From Rhexocercosporidium sp. MPI-PUGE-AT-0058 (taxonomy: Eukaryota; Ascomycota; Leotiomycetes; Helotiales): a DNA stretch of 64,000 nt. Shown here piece by piece: positions 10,148-23,447 of the stretch. The stretch is taken from NCBI GenBank assembly GCA_020746875.1, contig JAGTJL010000002.1, positions 1,612,001 to 1,676,000 on the forward strand. Reading direction: 5' to 3'. The notes under the pieces were generated by a model. That model did no database searches and was not told the DNA's origin. It saw only the letters and a list, made by a program, of their open reading frames with translations. Every line of letters begins with the position of its first letter. The stretch's first letter is position 1. The position numbers and the translations under genes are program-made.

Positions 10148-11880
10148 ATGGAGATCTCAATCCCACCAATTGCAAGCCTGCCACCACCTCGCTTTGCAGC
10201 CAACTACGAAAGCAGAGACCTGCCCAGCGTTCCAACCCGCAATCCGCGACGAAGCCAAATATGGAACGACGTTACAAGAACATGGGAAACCGTGATTGCA
10301 GAATCCCCCAGTTCCTCGCCGCATAACGTTGGCAACTCTACCATCCAACCAACACCAACACCACCACGATCACCCACTTTCCAACTACTGCCCTCGCCAC
10401 GATCGCTAGCTTTTCGGCAGCAGGCTCCATCACCAACACCACCGATGACGAAATCCTCCCAGAAAATTCTTCAGCTCACTGGTTTCGATCCTAGATTTGA
10501 GAGGGTTCTCCCGCTTGAGCACCAACAGCTATCGCCAAGCCTGCCAACCCGCCCTCAACTTCCACACTCACCTATAAGGAGTATATCTTCGAATAGCTCA
10601 GGAAGTTTCTATAGTCAAGCCGAGGTTAGTTTCAGATCTGAACACGCAGGGTCTCCCAAGGATTCGAGCGTATCACTCGCACAGTCTTCGAACTCTGAAG
10701 GCGAGTACTTAACTTCATCAATTTACAACACATCTGAGCATAGTTCGACAATTTCGCAGACATCTAAACAAAAGATGAAGACGAGATCAAACAACGAGAA
10801 ATTAGCACCACCTCCTGCACCAAAACCAGAAATAGCACCTCAAGTCCAGCCGCAACCAGGAGAAGAGCCATTACCACTCCCCCGCTTCCCAACCAGCTCC
10901 CAAAAATCCAGAGACTCAAACGAAATAATTACACTCCCCGAAATCCTCGCTCAAGAACAACTTCCCTACGAGAAAGGATTCGAGAAAGACACCAGAAGCA
11001 CCTACAAACACACCATGCCCCTAACCCCATCACTTGTCCCCTCAGCTCTAACCATGAAACCCAAACATCCCAATCTCATTACCAATGCCGTTCCAAAAGC
11101 CAAAGAAGGAGCAAAACCAAAACACATAACCGTCGTAGGAAAGAAGACGCCCTCCCTCTTCCGCTCCGCAATAGATTCTCTAGAATGGGGCATCTACGAT
11201 CCCAGCACCCCGAGCCCAAACTCCAATTCCCCGAGCAGGAGTAGATATCCAACTACACCCGTAAGTCCCATGTTCAGCATGGAAAGCGACCACCTCACCC
11301 TCTCCCCACCCCTCGGCTCCTCCTTCCCCTCTTCCCTAGAGACACCCAAGACACGGAGAAGGCGCTTCGGATCCGGTTCTAAACATCCTCTGAAAAGCCC
11401 CTTTCCATTCACTAAAACTGCACGAGAAAGTGCTACGGCCGAGGAGGACGAAGAACTCGACTCTATGCCCTCGCCCTCCACATCACGCACCTTCAAGCGC
11501 AGAGTAACAAGCACGCTCAAACACCTCTCCCCGACGTCGCCTTCGTCATCGGGGGACAGTAAGTCGAGTCCACCGAGTAGTAGGAAATTTGTTATCGCGA
11601 ATGGAGCGAGGAGGGTGGATGGGCCGGCTACGCCTGTGCCGCCGAAACATGGGTTTATGGAGGGGGTGATGAGGGGGAAGGAGGTGCTTGGGATGGTAGT
11701 GGGGATGGGCGGCGGTGGTGGTGGGGGGATGACGAGGGAGGAGAAGAGGAGGGAGAGCTTGAAGAAGAGGATTGTGGTTGTGAGGATTACAGATCAGAGT
11801 CCTGGTATGTTTGAGTGCGTATGATAGATGAGGAGATGCTGACTGTTTGCGTAGATGGTAGAGTTGCTGAATGGCTTTGA
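10148..11880 (+). CDS. Ser/Pro-rich low-complexity protein, function unknown
   Basis: A 560-residue protein, mostly disordered and rich in Ser, Pro and Thr, with basic patches (KTRRRRF) and a Gly run near the end. Exons: 10148-11804 and 11855-11880; the last 26 bases are a small exon joined by a GT-AG intron with a GCTGAC branch-like site, which replaces a run-on end with DGRVAEWL. The C-terminal region (TREEKRRESLKKRIVVVR) is the only part that looks like an ordered, conserved motif. The start is the first ATG in frame. I do not recognise a family. Many SP and TP sites suggest phosphorylation by proline-directed kinases, which is inference from composition. Confidence 0.7.
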
Positions 11881-12094
11881 TTTTATACTGGGAACTGGTC
11901 TGGGGAAGGGGCTTGTTGTAAGAATGGTTCGAGATGTGAGAAGGAGACACTTGCTAGTAGATCGGGTCTTGGGTTATAGATTCCAATTCTAATATTCCTA
12001 ACGTAACTAGTACTACCATTTTGTATGAGTACCAATGAACTCTAAAAATCATGCATTTTCCCACATTCCGCAGCCTTCAAGCCTCCCCAAATGA

Positions 12095-13566
12095 CTAGAA
12101 ACTTCCTACCCAAGGATTATAATTCGAGCACCCGTTCGCTAAAGTCGTCGAAGCCGTAATAGCCTTTCCAGTGCCACTTCCAGTTGTAACACCACCCCTC
12201 ACAACACTGAACTTGGGGGCACCAGTCTGTCCATTAAACCGCTGACTCCAGTGATTAATTCCTGCGTTGCCACTATACGTGGTAACAGGATTATTGCCAA
12301 TCTGGACATGGACCTCCGCAGCCGATTTGAGCAGCGCGCTGAAGAACACCCCATCCTCGACTACAGCGTTGGGAGAGAGTTCCTGCTGGCCTTGATCGGC
12401 ATTGTTGCCTACTACGCCACAGGTATTTCCTGCTGCCGCTGGATGTGTGCGGTACCAGTATTGCATCTGATCGCGCGTGATATCGAATTGCGAGCCTTTG
12501 AACTTGGCGATGTAGTATGGCAGGAAATCGAGCCAGCTCTCATGCGATTGTCCATCGACGTAGACCTCAGCTCCCGAGGCAATCTCACTCCCGAATCGAA
12601 CAGGTCCGACGTACATTGATTCGCCAAAATCGTTCCAGGTAACGATTCTATTGTTGATGCCGTTAGCGAATCATCTTAAGGGAAGCGCGAGAAGACTTAC
12701 TGCACGAATTCGGGATTAACTTGAAGGGTTTGAGCCCAGCGATCGGCCCATAGATCGTCTCCTCTCCAAACCCATTTCTTACCGCCATTAGTCGAATGGA
12801 AGAACCAAGGTGAAACACCCATCATATAACTCTTTCCTCCAATAGCACCTTTCCAGGCGAAATCACTGTCTGTGGTCTTGTTGCTCGCTCCGTTAGGCCA
12901 CATCTCCCAGCTGAAAGCTCCTTGGACGTTGTTCAGATGCGAAGCGAAGTTTTGAGGACCAAGACTCGACCAGTCGGGTACGAAATAGAGTCCTCCTACA
13001 GCAGAGCGGATAGGGCCCCCTTCGGCCCATTGATTAATATCGTCCACTCCCTCAAATGTCGAGACGAATGGAACGCCGCTGTAGCGGAAATAGGCCGGAC
13101 TGTTTTTATACTGGTTCAGGTATGATACAACGGAGTTTGATCCAGTCGAAGGCCATCTCTGTCGTTGTGTTAACTTTGCTTCATTTTAAAAATGCCTATT
13201 GCTCAATTGTCTTCTCTGAGGACGGGAGCCTTTGAACAACTTAAATAAAACAAAAGAAACGGCACTAACCTGACCACCACCCAAATAATCAAAAGCAAAG
13301 AACAGCTTAAACCCACTCCCCGCAGCTTCAGCAGCAGCAAAGGCATTCGCAACCTGACCAGGGATGTTCCCATCCGGATAAGCGATGTTCAGAACGAAGG
13401 CATCGATGCCAGTATTCCTTGCGAGTTGGATATCCTGTGCCCAGGTGGCTTGGGTGTGAGCCGCTGTGTTACCGACCACGACGTGGGCGAAGACTGCTTT
13501 TTGGGCTGAGACGGCTTGAGAGAGGAGCCCGAGGGTCACGGCGGAGAGTTGGAAGAGAAACCTCAT
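12095..13566 (-). CDS. Secreted GH71 alpha-1,3-glucanase (mutanase)
   Basis: Hydrolyses alpha-1,3-glucan, a fungal cell-wall polymer. Exons on the minus strand: 13566-13270, 13158-12701 and 12647-12095, giving 435 residues. The N-terminus MRFLFQLSAVTLGLLSQAVSA is a clear signal peptide. The mature part starts KAVFAHVVVGNT, as in GH71, followed by DIQLARNTGIDAFVLNI, FFAFDYLGG, and FVQIVTWNDFGES across the last intron; the acidic residues of the last motif are conserved in the family. No separate C-terminal carbohydrate-binding domain is evident; the C-terminal part (AEVHVQIGNNPVTTY) is the usual beta-rich extension. It could serve in wall remodelling, conidial release or attack on other fungi. 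It converges with the Ser/Pro-rich gene, 214 bases apart. Confidence 0.92.
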
Positions 13567-14793
13567 GGTGATTGAGGGATGACTTGTGACTTGCTGGTGG
13601 CTGTGAGGAAGTGAGGGCGATACTTGAGAGGAAGTGACGATCGTCTTATATCCTCCTCGACATAGAGGAGGCTGTCCCGATTACAAGGATTACTTGTGAT
13701 CGGATGAATCCTGAACGTGTGGAAAAGACCTCGATGTATGGAAACACAGGGCTTAGGAAAGGGGTGCAACCGGAAATGGACAATGATGAAGGAGTCCGAT
13801 CTTTGATCATCCCTAGTTCACTAACTATGATGCCATGAAGGAAAACCCACCATGACCCTTCAGACCCCAAGTAGCGTAATTAAGAAGCGCCAATTTAACA
13901 CTCACCGACAAGGACATCCAATAAAAGGATTAAAACGAGTTCAAGCAACTAAGAGCACGTAGACTAAGTGAGGAAGTGTCAAATCATCCCCCAGCTCGGG
14001 GGCCGGCTAGGCCCGTAGCGCTCGCGTTTGTCAGGAACCCGCAGGGGAAGATCTACGGCTCAGCCTTCAAAAATCTGCACCTCGGTTTAAGCGACGGCAA
14101 TACAAGAGAACGAGCTCAGCCTCGATCACCCAAATGACAAAATCTCATTCGCTCCTGTGTCTCTGTCAGCAAGGGGCATCCAGCGACAAGTGGGGAGCGA
14201 TGCCGTTTTCGCTACATGTTCCGGTACCTTGATCCTAAATTTAGATATTCCGACATGGAGAGTGGGACAGTGAGAGAGGCACAGGTTCGTGTTCGAAGAG
14301 CTAATGTTGATGAGTGATGACTTTGCAGCATTTTCGATATATGTCGGGGCAAAAAGTCTGACGATGTCCGGTCTCTCATAAGCGGTGGGGTGTCGTGGAT
14401 CATGACACATGGAAACTTTTGAATAGAAGACTGTCAAAATGTCAATTGTGAGCAAGCAGCTAATTACTGCTGAAATAGGCTTTCAGGTGAGACTCGTGCC
14501 CAACCTGGGAATTCAATGGAGAACGAGGATGCGGGTGCAACAGATGCAGCCGTGGGGTCTGAAAACCATGAACGGGATGGTAAGTCAAATGTGGATGTCA
14601 TGAGCTATACTTCTTACCTATTCTGGAAACCGGTGTTGGTGAGATTGCCATACTGAGGTGGTTACACTGTCAGTCATGATGAGGCACTTTGTCCGAGATA
14701 AAGGTAATGCCGTAATCTAATCCATGAATTCATCCTAATTTTGTTTCGTGATCCCACAGTAAAAGGTGTTGCCGATCAAGCCTAATGTCATAT
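13567..14793. other. Intergenic interval
   Basis: No gene could be supported. It holds the promoter of the GH71 gene and the 3' flank of the mannosidase. Reading frames at 14126-14455 show no family resemblance. Confidence 0.5.
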
Positions 14794-17700
14794 CTACAAT
14801 TGCAATCTGAATGTTGCAACCTCGAAAGGCCTTAATGTGATTTCAATCTTGCCCTTCTCAACCTTGAATTCCTCCTCGTCGTCCTCCAAGATGTTGGTCT
14901 TCCAGACCTTCTTCACATCCAGAGATGTCTCGATAGTGCCCTTGCTTGTTCCTCCCAGACTGTCGTAAATGCGCAAGATCACACTCTTACCCTTGCGTTT
15001 TGCGAGTTCACCTCTGCTGACATCCTCATCATCCTCGCCTCTCTTGACACAGTCCAGAATCAGGGATGGGTTGCCAGTGAGCTTGATAGGACTGCTGAAT
15101 GCTGAGGCTTCAAGAGCCTTGGAAGATTGAGTAAGCTTCAATGGATTGTTGAAGTTGTATGCGGTGCGGACAGTGGTGGAGCCAAGGTCGCCTTGATGAG
15201 GGAGAATAGCCCAGCGAATATGATGGCGTCCCATGTCTGCATGTGCATCTGGTGCCTTAGGAGCACGGAGCAGTGACAGACGCATCAAGCTACCGCAGGT
15301 AGCGAAACCATATTTGCTATCGTTCAAGATAGAGACACCATAGCCATGCTCAGAAAGATCTGCAAACTTGTGGCAGCAGACCTCAAACTTTGCCATGTCC
15401 CAGCTAGTGAAGGTCAGCAATACTCTCATTAAAAAAAGAACTATGTAGACTCACGTAGTATTGTAATGGGTTGGTCTCCGGACAATACCATACTGAGTCT
15501 CGTATGAAGCCTCGGTATTTCGGACGTCGACAGGGAATTCGACCTTCAAAAATTTCATATCTTCTCGCCACTCTACCTCGCTGTGCATCTCAACGTATGA
15601 CTGTTGACCCTTGAAAGCAGCTGAAAGTGTAATATAGGTTTTCGCCCAACTCTTCTCGCTAATCTTCGTCTCGGTCATGACACTGACTTGATGAGCATCT
15701 TGTTGAACGATCTTGGTAACACCAGAGGTCAACTCCTTGCGAGAGTCTAAGTGGTAGACTTCGACATCCCAGGCTTGCCAGTAGAGAGGCTTGTCGTCGA
15801 ATATGACGAGTTGATTGCCTTTCTTTCCCTTCGCAATCACTTCCCTCTCAGCCTTGAGATCGTAAAGCGAAGTGATGCAGCCACCATCGACCTGTACTCG
15901 AAGTTGGTCGTTTTGCAGGACAAACACTCCACTCTTGACTTCCTTGACGGATACTTCTGGAGTTTCAGCAATCTTGAAAGTCTTGATGTTCAGCAACTGC
16001 CCATCACCGCAAGCAACACCGGCCTGGCCATCGCCGATGGAGATGACTTCTCGGCGGTGCCATGGCATGGTGTTCAAGGCGACCAAGTTGTCTTTGGATT
16101 TGGCCTTTTCAACGCTTTGAACGCCGAGAAGCTCTTCTAATTCCTTCAAAATATTCTCACCCGTCTCGAAGACTTTCGCGTAAAGCTAAATTGATGTTAG
16201 CATTTGACTGAACTAAATTGCTTCTAACTTACCTCATCACTGTCATCATAACACATCTCGATAGAACTGCCAGGTAGACAATCGTGGAACTGGCACAAGA
16301 GAACGGCTTCCCACATATCGTCAATCTTTTCCTTAGGATAACTGTATCCTGATTTGATGCTTGCAAGAGTCGCCAGCAACTCGACGTTGCGGAGCATGAT
16401 CTCGGACTTTCGGTTGTTGCGCTTGTTGTTCGCTTGAGTGGTGTAGGTACCTCGGTGCAGTTCAAAGTACAGCTCACCATACCAAGTCACGAAGTCCAGA
16501 CCGCCCTCAACCTTCTTCTCAAGACGATCGAAGAAGTCCTCTACAGAGTCACCCATGTGAACTCTAGGCAGCATTCCAACAGTGTCGCTCATTCCACGAC
16601 ATCTGCGGAGCTTCTCCAAATGCTGCCAGGTTGGCCCGCCGCCACCATCACCCTTACCGAAGACGAGAAGTGAGGTCTCATCCTGGTCCATGGATTTGTG
16701 TTGAGTTACGGATCTCTTCACATCCCCAAAATTTGCCTCGGCAGTGTACGTCTCGGAAGGAGCCATATGGCAAATTACTTGACTTCCATCAAGAGATACC
16801 CAGTTGAATGTTGTGTGAGGAAACTTGTTGATGTTGTTCCAGCTTAGCTTCTGGGTGAAGAAGCGAGTCATACCTGCCAATCTGCAGAGCTGTGGAAGTT
16901 GACTGGAGTATCCAAAGGTGTCGGGCAGCCAAAAGGTACGGCATCTTTCCCCAAAGTTGCTTTCGAAAAATCTTTGGCCGTACACAAATTGACGGACAAG
17001 TGATTCGCCACTCGGCATGTTAGTGTCATGCTCGACCCAACTACCTCCAACAGGCTGGAATCGACCTTTCTTGACCTTCTCCTTGACACGATCAAAGACG
17101 TAGGGATAGTACTGCTTCAGCCATTTGTATTGTTGGGCTTGCGAGACGCTGAATCTGTGTTCAGGATAACGGTCCATCAAATCGCACTGATTTGACCATG
17201 ATCTTGCGACTTTCCTCTTAGTCTCTGCCCATGGCCAGAGCCAGCAAGTATCAATGTGGCAGTGGCCGATGCCGTAAACAATGGGCTGAGTTCCAGTATC
17301 GTATACCTTGGATGAGCTGACATTTTTGCCTAGATATTCCTCTGCGATTTTGCGACCCTTGATGATAGAGTCCTGGTTTCCCAGCTCGAAAGCTTCAATA
17401 ATCGCGGTAGCCACCTTCAAAGCTTTATGTTGCTCCCACGAATCGGTTGGAAACTCTCTCGCAGCATCTCCAATAATCCAGATATCAATCCACAATTGGC
17501 GAGCTTCGGAATTCACAGCCACGATGTCTGCTTTGCTGAGCTGGAAGTATTTGTTTGGGTCCGGAGGCTGAATCGAATCTCCACCAGGAGCGTTTCCAAA
17601 CATGCCATTGCAGGCCATCTCGATGTAGATTGTGTGCTCTTTTCCGTCTCTAAACTTGTCTGGAATAACCCATTCTATTCGCTCACCACCTCCGGTCAGG

Positions 17701-18183
17701 CCTTGAAGTGGTTTGCCATCCTCCGTCCATACCATTCCCTCATTGTTGGCATCCCAGTGTAGTTCGAGTAGTTCTTTCTTGCAAAGCTTGGATGGTATAG
17801 TGAGCTGCACCTTGAACCAATGGGTGGACCAAGATGGACCGAACCATTCTCCAACTGAGGTTTTCTTGAATGTGTGGCTGGTAGCGTCTTTGAAGGTTGG
17901 TCGAGTGAGGTCGGGAGCATCCCAAACCGAGAGCTTGACATGCGGCGGTCCGGACGCAACACCTTCATCCATCATTCTGCATTCGACAATCAGTTTCTAT
18001 CAAGTATACTACATGACGGGTATTGGCATACGCTCGCAAGTTCTTGCCCTCATACTGGCCCCCACCATAGAACATGGAAATACGGTCTTTGTAGATGTTC
18101 GGAATCCATTGCCCAACTGGATGGTCCGAGAGCTTCGGGTAAGTGCTCTTAGGCTTCGCGGTCTCGACGGTTTCTCCTCCCAT
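14794..18183 (-). CDS. AMS1: Vacuolar alpha-mannosidase, GH38 (Ams1 type)
   Basis: A 1078-residue class II alpha-mannosidase that trims free oligosaccharides and glycoprotein glycans in the vacuole. Exons on the minus strand: 18183-18032, 17976-16233, 16185-15455 and 15403-14794, phase-consistent throughout. The first intron joins to read NLRAMMDEG, as in known Ams1 proteins. The zinc site motif HCHIDTCWLW lies near residue 289, and WLPDTFGYS near 400 carries the catalytic nucleophile Asp. FHDCLPGSSI is the third conserved metal-site region. The C-terminal GH38 beta domains follow. There is no signal peptide, which fits yeast Ams1, delivered to the vacuole by a cytoplasm-to-vacuole route. Length is close to the yeast enzyme. 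Confidence 0.95.
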
Positions 18184-18960
18184 AATTGTGTTTTTGATAA
18201 TGGACTGTACGGATTTGAGAGGATCTTGGGGGAGAGAGGAGCTGTTGATGTCAGTTGAGAGCTATAAGTGTCTCACCATAGGCGTGTAGGGATGAGCTGC
18301 GGGGAGCCGAGCGCCGGCGGGGGCAGGTTGACCCACCAAAGATGGGGGAGCTTCAGGGGAGCTTGAATCCGGACGACTTACAACATATTGATGAACTATC
18401 AGATCCCCATTGATGTCGAGGAGGAGGGTCGTCAACGGCACGATATTGATTTATGCGGGCAGAAGATGGAAGGCAGGTTGGGTGCTGCTCGAACTGTAGC
18501 AAGTCAGCTGGCACAAGGTCAGAGCTGCACCTGCAGGTACGAATTGGTCGGTCAGATGTGCTGGAGCTGGATGATCTGATAGGCTACCCAACAAGGGGAC
18601 GCGAGGTCTCCAGGATGAACTGTTACGTTACAAGGTTTCGTTGGAGGAGTATCAATTCCTACTTCCCGACTCCCTAGCTATCGAGGCGGAAAGCTTCACA
18701 ACGACCTATTCCATCACCTACAAGAAACAGGGTGATAAGGTTACGCAGGTATACAGGCATCGAATAAGTAAGGATGTCCCAAAGTCTGAGGCTTAAACCT
18801 AGATTGATACGCGACGACCACTGAATTTACGTACTTCTGGCTCTGAAGAAAGAAAAAACAGACAACGTGCTGGGTATCTTGCAACATTGTACCCAGTTCA
18901 ACCGCCAGCAAGACACCTGTTACCTATCACCTCAACGCCGCCCTCCTCTGTGACCGTCGC
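18184..18960. other. Intergenic interval
   Basis: Promoter of the mannosidase and 3' flank of the carbonic anhydrase gene. Nothing else recognised. Confidence 0.5.
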
Positions 18961-19610
18961 TTAAACAACACTCCTAACTTTCCCAGTCTCGACCTCGTAG
19001 ATCCATCCACTGATTGTAATGGCATCCGGGATCAACTTGCTCCCCTTCAAGAACTCCACATCGTCCTTGACCGCCGCCTCCAACTCCGGGAAAGGCTGGA
19101 AGTCTCCCTTGAAAGCAGCCAATTCAGCTGTAGCTTCCTCTCCCAGATTCTTTCCAACGATTCCAACTGCGTCATCGTTCTTGAATGTGAGCATGCCGCA
19201 CCCGGTATGTTTGACGAGGATAATCTCTTGTGTACCAAGGAGTTGTTGGGAGATGACGAGAGAGCGAAGAGCATCGCGGGCGTTTCCTCCTGCGTTGCGG
19301 ATGACGTGGGCGTCGCCGAGGGAGATTCCATATGCTGAGGCAGGGTCGATTCTTGCATCCATGCAGGTTACTGTGAACTGTTAGAAGGCGCCAATATCAA
19401 AGATATCTATTGAGCATGGATGCTGAAACTGGTTTTGGACAATGGCCTTGGGAGTAAATCTGCAGAAATTTCGAGGGTATGGCATCAACAAGTAAACGTA
19501 CAAACGGCATATTTCTTCGCAGGTGGAAGAGCCAGATGGCCTTCAGTGAAATTGGCAGCGTAAGCCTTGTTGGAATTGACCAGGTTCTCTTGAATAGGTG
19601 TAGGTGCCAT
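18961..19610 (-). CDS. Small beta-carbonic anhydrase
   Basis: Interconverts CO2 and bicarbonate. Exons on the minus strand: 19610-19502 and 19370-18961, giving 172 residues. The 131-base intron starts GTACGT and its removal restores the active-site strand as AVLTCMDARIDP. Zinc ligands and the catalytic dyad are visible: Cys39, Asp41, Arg43, His91 and Cys94 (KHTGCG). The length is that of the short beta class found in many fungi and mycobacteria rather than the longer plant-like form. There is no mitochondrial or secretory leader, so it is probably cytosolic. It is divergent from the Nudix gene, with an 818-base shared promoter interval. Confidence 0.93.
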
Positions 19611-20428
19611 CGTGATTTGGGTCTGTCGGCCTTCGAGTATATCTTATTGGGGTCTGGGCACAAAAGAAGCTTGTAAGTGCGGTCAAATCGTTATTTGAAA
19701 GGACGAGATGCTGATAGCAATTGCGGAGGAGCTTGCCTCGCCTTATATTTGACTGAGCGGCATCTTCTCAACGGAGGTCGATGGAGCGCAGCTGTGCCAT
19801 ATTGACCCCGCAGATATCATCCAGTTTCATTGGAAATTGGATCCATTGCGAAGGATTGCGACATTGCATACTACCAATCAATGCGCTTCTATTGTTCCCA
19901 ATTTGGTGTCTAGTTGGAATGACGGCATGCAAGGCGCCCATAGAAGAAAAAACCACACAGGAATCTTAAACAACAAGGAGTCTGATCCTCCTTATCTCAC
20001 AAGCAGTGCCCAGAGTAGCGGTGGCTTTGGTGCTCGGAGCACTTGTGGAGTCGGTGTGGAGGATTAATGGGAGCAAAGGTGGTATTGGAGCTTCAAGCGT
20101 CTCATCATACGTGAGGCACAGTCAATTACAGGTAGTATTGAAGGAGCAAGTTCCATGAAATGGATAGGTACGCAGGGAGTTTAACGGAGTTAAAGATGTG
20201 GAGGTTGAGCTCGAGGTTGAGCTTTGTTACCGCCAGAGCTTCGTAACCGAGGATCTTGCCCTCCAGCTGGTATTGTACGGGGAGACGGGGCCGGCAGTGC
20301 CAAAAAGAGGGGCAGGAGCTCCGAGGGGACGGATTCTGAAATACCCCGCAATGGGGCATCCGCCTGCAGCGCCAGCCAGAACGGAACAGAACAAGGGCAG
20401 CTTTGCACTAACATAAACCCGATCTACT
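19611..20428. other. Divergent promoter interval (carbonic anhydrase / Nudix)
   Basis: No gene seen. Both flanking genes are transcribed away from this stretch, so it should contain both promoters. Confidence 0.5.
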
Positions 20429-21854
20429 ATGTCTCTCGAAAGTCCAGAGAAGGTGTCCGAAACAACCGCGGACTTGGATCTCGACATCAATGAGAGAGAT
20501 GTGAAGGAGATCATCGAGAGTATCAAGGAAGCCCAATATTTTGATGCAAGCAGCATGGCTCCGCTAACTCCGGCGTCGGTCGTAAGTACTCACTATGCTT
20601 ATTTCCGTACCAAAGCACGAACATAAACACAGTTATCTGACCAGGATAATAGGCAGCTATCGCGCGCTTGAGGGCGTACAAGCCTCCGCAGTTTACAACA
20701 TGGGACAAGCTTCCTCTCAGCAGGAAAGCCGCCGTGCTGATCCTGTTGTTTGCGGATCGCCGGGGCGACCTGAGAGTTGTTCTCACAATGCGTGCTTCAA
20801 CTCTGAGAAATTACTCTGGTACGAATTCATGGGTTTCAGATGAATTCCCGTATTGACAAAGAGTAGGACAAGCAGCCTTTCCTGGAGGAAAAGCAGATAC
20901 GCTTGACGAGAAGCCTTTTGATATAGCTCGAAGGGAGGCTAGCGAAGAGATTGGCCTCCCCCGTGATGACTCCAAGATTCCTCGTCCGTTTCGAATCGAG
21001 CATCTGTGCCAGTTACCGTTCAGTTTCGCCAAGACTGCACTCGCGGTCAGGCCATGTGTTGCATTTCTACACTCGGACGATATCAATGGAGAAAAGGGTG
21101 CTAGTGTGGAGGAGAGTATGATACCTCGTCTTGATGCGAAGGAAGTTGCAGCGTAAGTGCATCATCGGACTCCTATTTCCACGTCCTCAATAATCTCGGC
21201 CCAAGTACCAATGCTGACTGCACAAAGCGTTTTCTCGGCCCCATTTCATAACTTTCTCAGGGAAGAAGATGAGGTTCGAGGAGGGGATCAAGTGGTTGGA
21301 AAGGCGTCGGACTGGTATCAAGGCCAATGGTTGGACTTCCACGGCAGTCAATGGCGAATGCACAACTTCTATGTTCCGATCAATAATCAGAATGTAACGA
21401 AGCCGAAAGTTAGAGAGGGCGGTCAGGCAGCTATTGCAGAGCAGCTCGACGAGGAGGAGGAGGAAGGCATGATGAGATACAAAGTATGGGGTATGACAGC
21501 AAGGATGCTAGTTGATGCGGCTCGATTAGCCTACGGGGAAGAACCTGAATTTGAGGTACGTTTCTCCAAATTTCATACAGATCATGACATTTGGTTCGGG
21601 AAATGTCCTTCCATAATAGGGACAACACTGCACTCACTCCGAACTACTTCAATGTCTCTCCCTGCAATTACTGTGCGTTAAACGATAGACTGACAAATAT
21701 CAAGCATAACACTCACTTCGGCGACGAACCCATGATAGAGAATTTGTACAAGATGAATCGGCTCGGGGAGAAGATACCCGGCGGGCCAGATTTGACGGAT
21801 GCGGACATGAAGACAGCCCGCGACGCAGCAGCTGCGGGGGTGGCAAAAATCTAA
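20429..21854 (+). CDS. Nudix hydrolase, CoA-pyrophosphatase type
   Basis: Likely cleaves CoA or related diphosphates, as yeast Pcd1 does in peroxisomes. Five exons: 20429-20581, 20653-20818, 20867-21152, 21228-21555 and 21705-21854, giving 360 residues. The core begins RKAAVLILLFADRRGDLRVVLT. The Nudix box is split by the second intron: GQAAFPGGKAD, then ARREASEEIGL, holding the metal-binding REASEE helix. The adjacent PGGKAD and later LPFSFAKT resemble the CoA-type subgroup. The N-terminal 50 residues and the C-terminal 120 residues are extensions. I see no obvious C-terminal peroxisome signal (it ends VAKI), so location is open. Confidence 0.88.
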
Positions 21855-23447
21855 GTAGACACGATGAATCACGATAACGAAACGACAATCGATTGTCGAA
21901 ATGGGCTTACTAGATTAGAGGGGCTGTGCAACACTGCAAGAGTCGGCGGGATGACGAGGTCAAGGAATCCGCGGGTTTGGTATGACCCCGAAAGACGTGG
22001 TTACCAACCATGGAATTAAAATATCAAATTTTTTGTGTCTAGAAAGCGTTGGACCCTTTTCTTCGATGTCTCTCCTTGCGGCCTGCCAAGAGTATTAAAT
22101 TTGTCACACAGGCCCAAAGCTCGTTTAAGGCCCCCTGAACCGCTCTCGCTTAGGTCATAGAAACCAGGAACCATGCCATCTTCCCCATATTTCGATATAT
22201 TTTTCATAGCCATGTGGCATGACGAAGAAATCTCTGATATTGAATTAGTTGCCCGACTGCAAATTTTGTAAAACTATTTTGCAAGATTTGCAGGAGCCTG
22301 GTGGGAGGTTTTGTTCAAGCTTTGAGTATCAAAGCCTATTCGATGGGCCAAGACGACGGTTGGGGCTGGACACCTGGGCGGTTACGTAGAGCACTTGTCT
22401 TCCCATGTTTGTTATCTGCTGAAGCCTGGCGAGGGAGGTCTGAATCGCAAGCTTTTCGGCTTAAACGAGGGGAGGTGTCCAAGATGTTGCAGTGCATTTG
22501 GCAGAAGCAGTTACGCAGTCAAGAGTGGGAGAGGTGATGTATTGCGCAGCAGCAGATCTACCAAGGGATCTATCGACCATGCGCTCTTTTCCAGTAGTTA
22601 ATGGCGCACGTTGCTTCTGAGCCATACGGCATGCATTGCATCAGAGGCAAGCAACAGAAAGATACCAAATTCCATTTCCAGCATGATTATTGCAAGTGCT
22701 GCATCTAGAGCTGGCACGATTTGTAAGCCCATGGTTTTTGAGTAACACCTTGTGCCCCTCCCCCTCCGAAGCTGGGCATTGCAGGCTGCCCTGCGCTACC
22801 ACAGCCAAGACTGGTAACACTGGCTGGCACTGGGCAGCATGTGAATATTAGCAGCAGGGCAGACCACTTTCTCTTTACTTCTTTCATTCCTTCTTTCTCC
22901 ACAGTAGAGGAACAGCCGATGGATGAACCTTCTTAGGGGCCCGCCAGCACGAGCCAGAGTGGGTGCCAGGGCGGACGGAAGTTGAAGAGTGGCCAGTGGA
23001 AGGGTTGAAGTACCGTAATCGATTACTCTGCTAGAGCCTAGCGTCAGTGTGCGAAGGGCTGGAACCGACTCACGGTCCAGTTGCGACCCCTGGCTGGCGC
23101 ACCATAGCGCCCCCGGCTGGATATCCATGTCTCCCTGGACTCCTACTTTAGACTATCTTAGGTAGACTACAGACACTAAGTGACTGACTGACTGACTGAC
23201 TGACTGAACTGTCCGGCGTCCATTCCATTTGTACAGCAGTCAGTCGCCGTGCTCACACGATAGATAACCGGACACAGCCACCACCCTTTTGGTTCTGGCG
23301 TTCGCAAAGAAGTATATCCTCTCCCTTCTCCCCCATCTCTGAGCTCAGCACGCACATCTCTAACCGTTCGCCTACATTAAGCTTCGAAACATACATATCG
23401 TCATCAACACCAACCCATCTATCTTATCACACATATCAATACACGAT
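21855..23447. other. Long intergenic interval
   Basis: No gene could be supported on either strand. A (TGAC)n microsatellite lies at 23181-23204. The last 250 bases are the promoter and leader of the next gene. Confidence 0.5.
23181..23204. repeat. (TGAC)6 microsatellite
   Basis: Six perfect copies of TGAC in a row, about 245 bases upstream of the start codon at 23448. Confidence 0.9.
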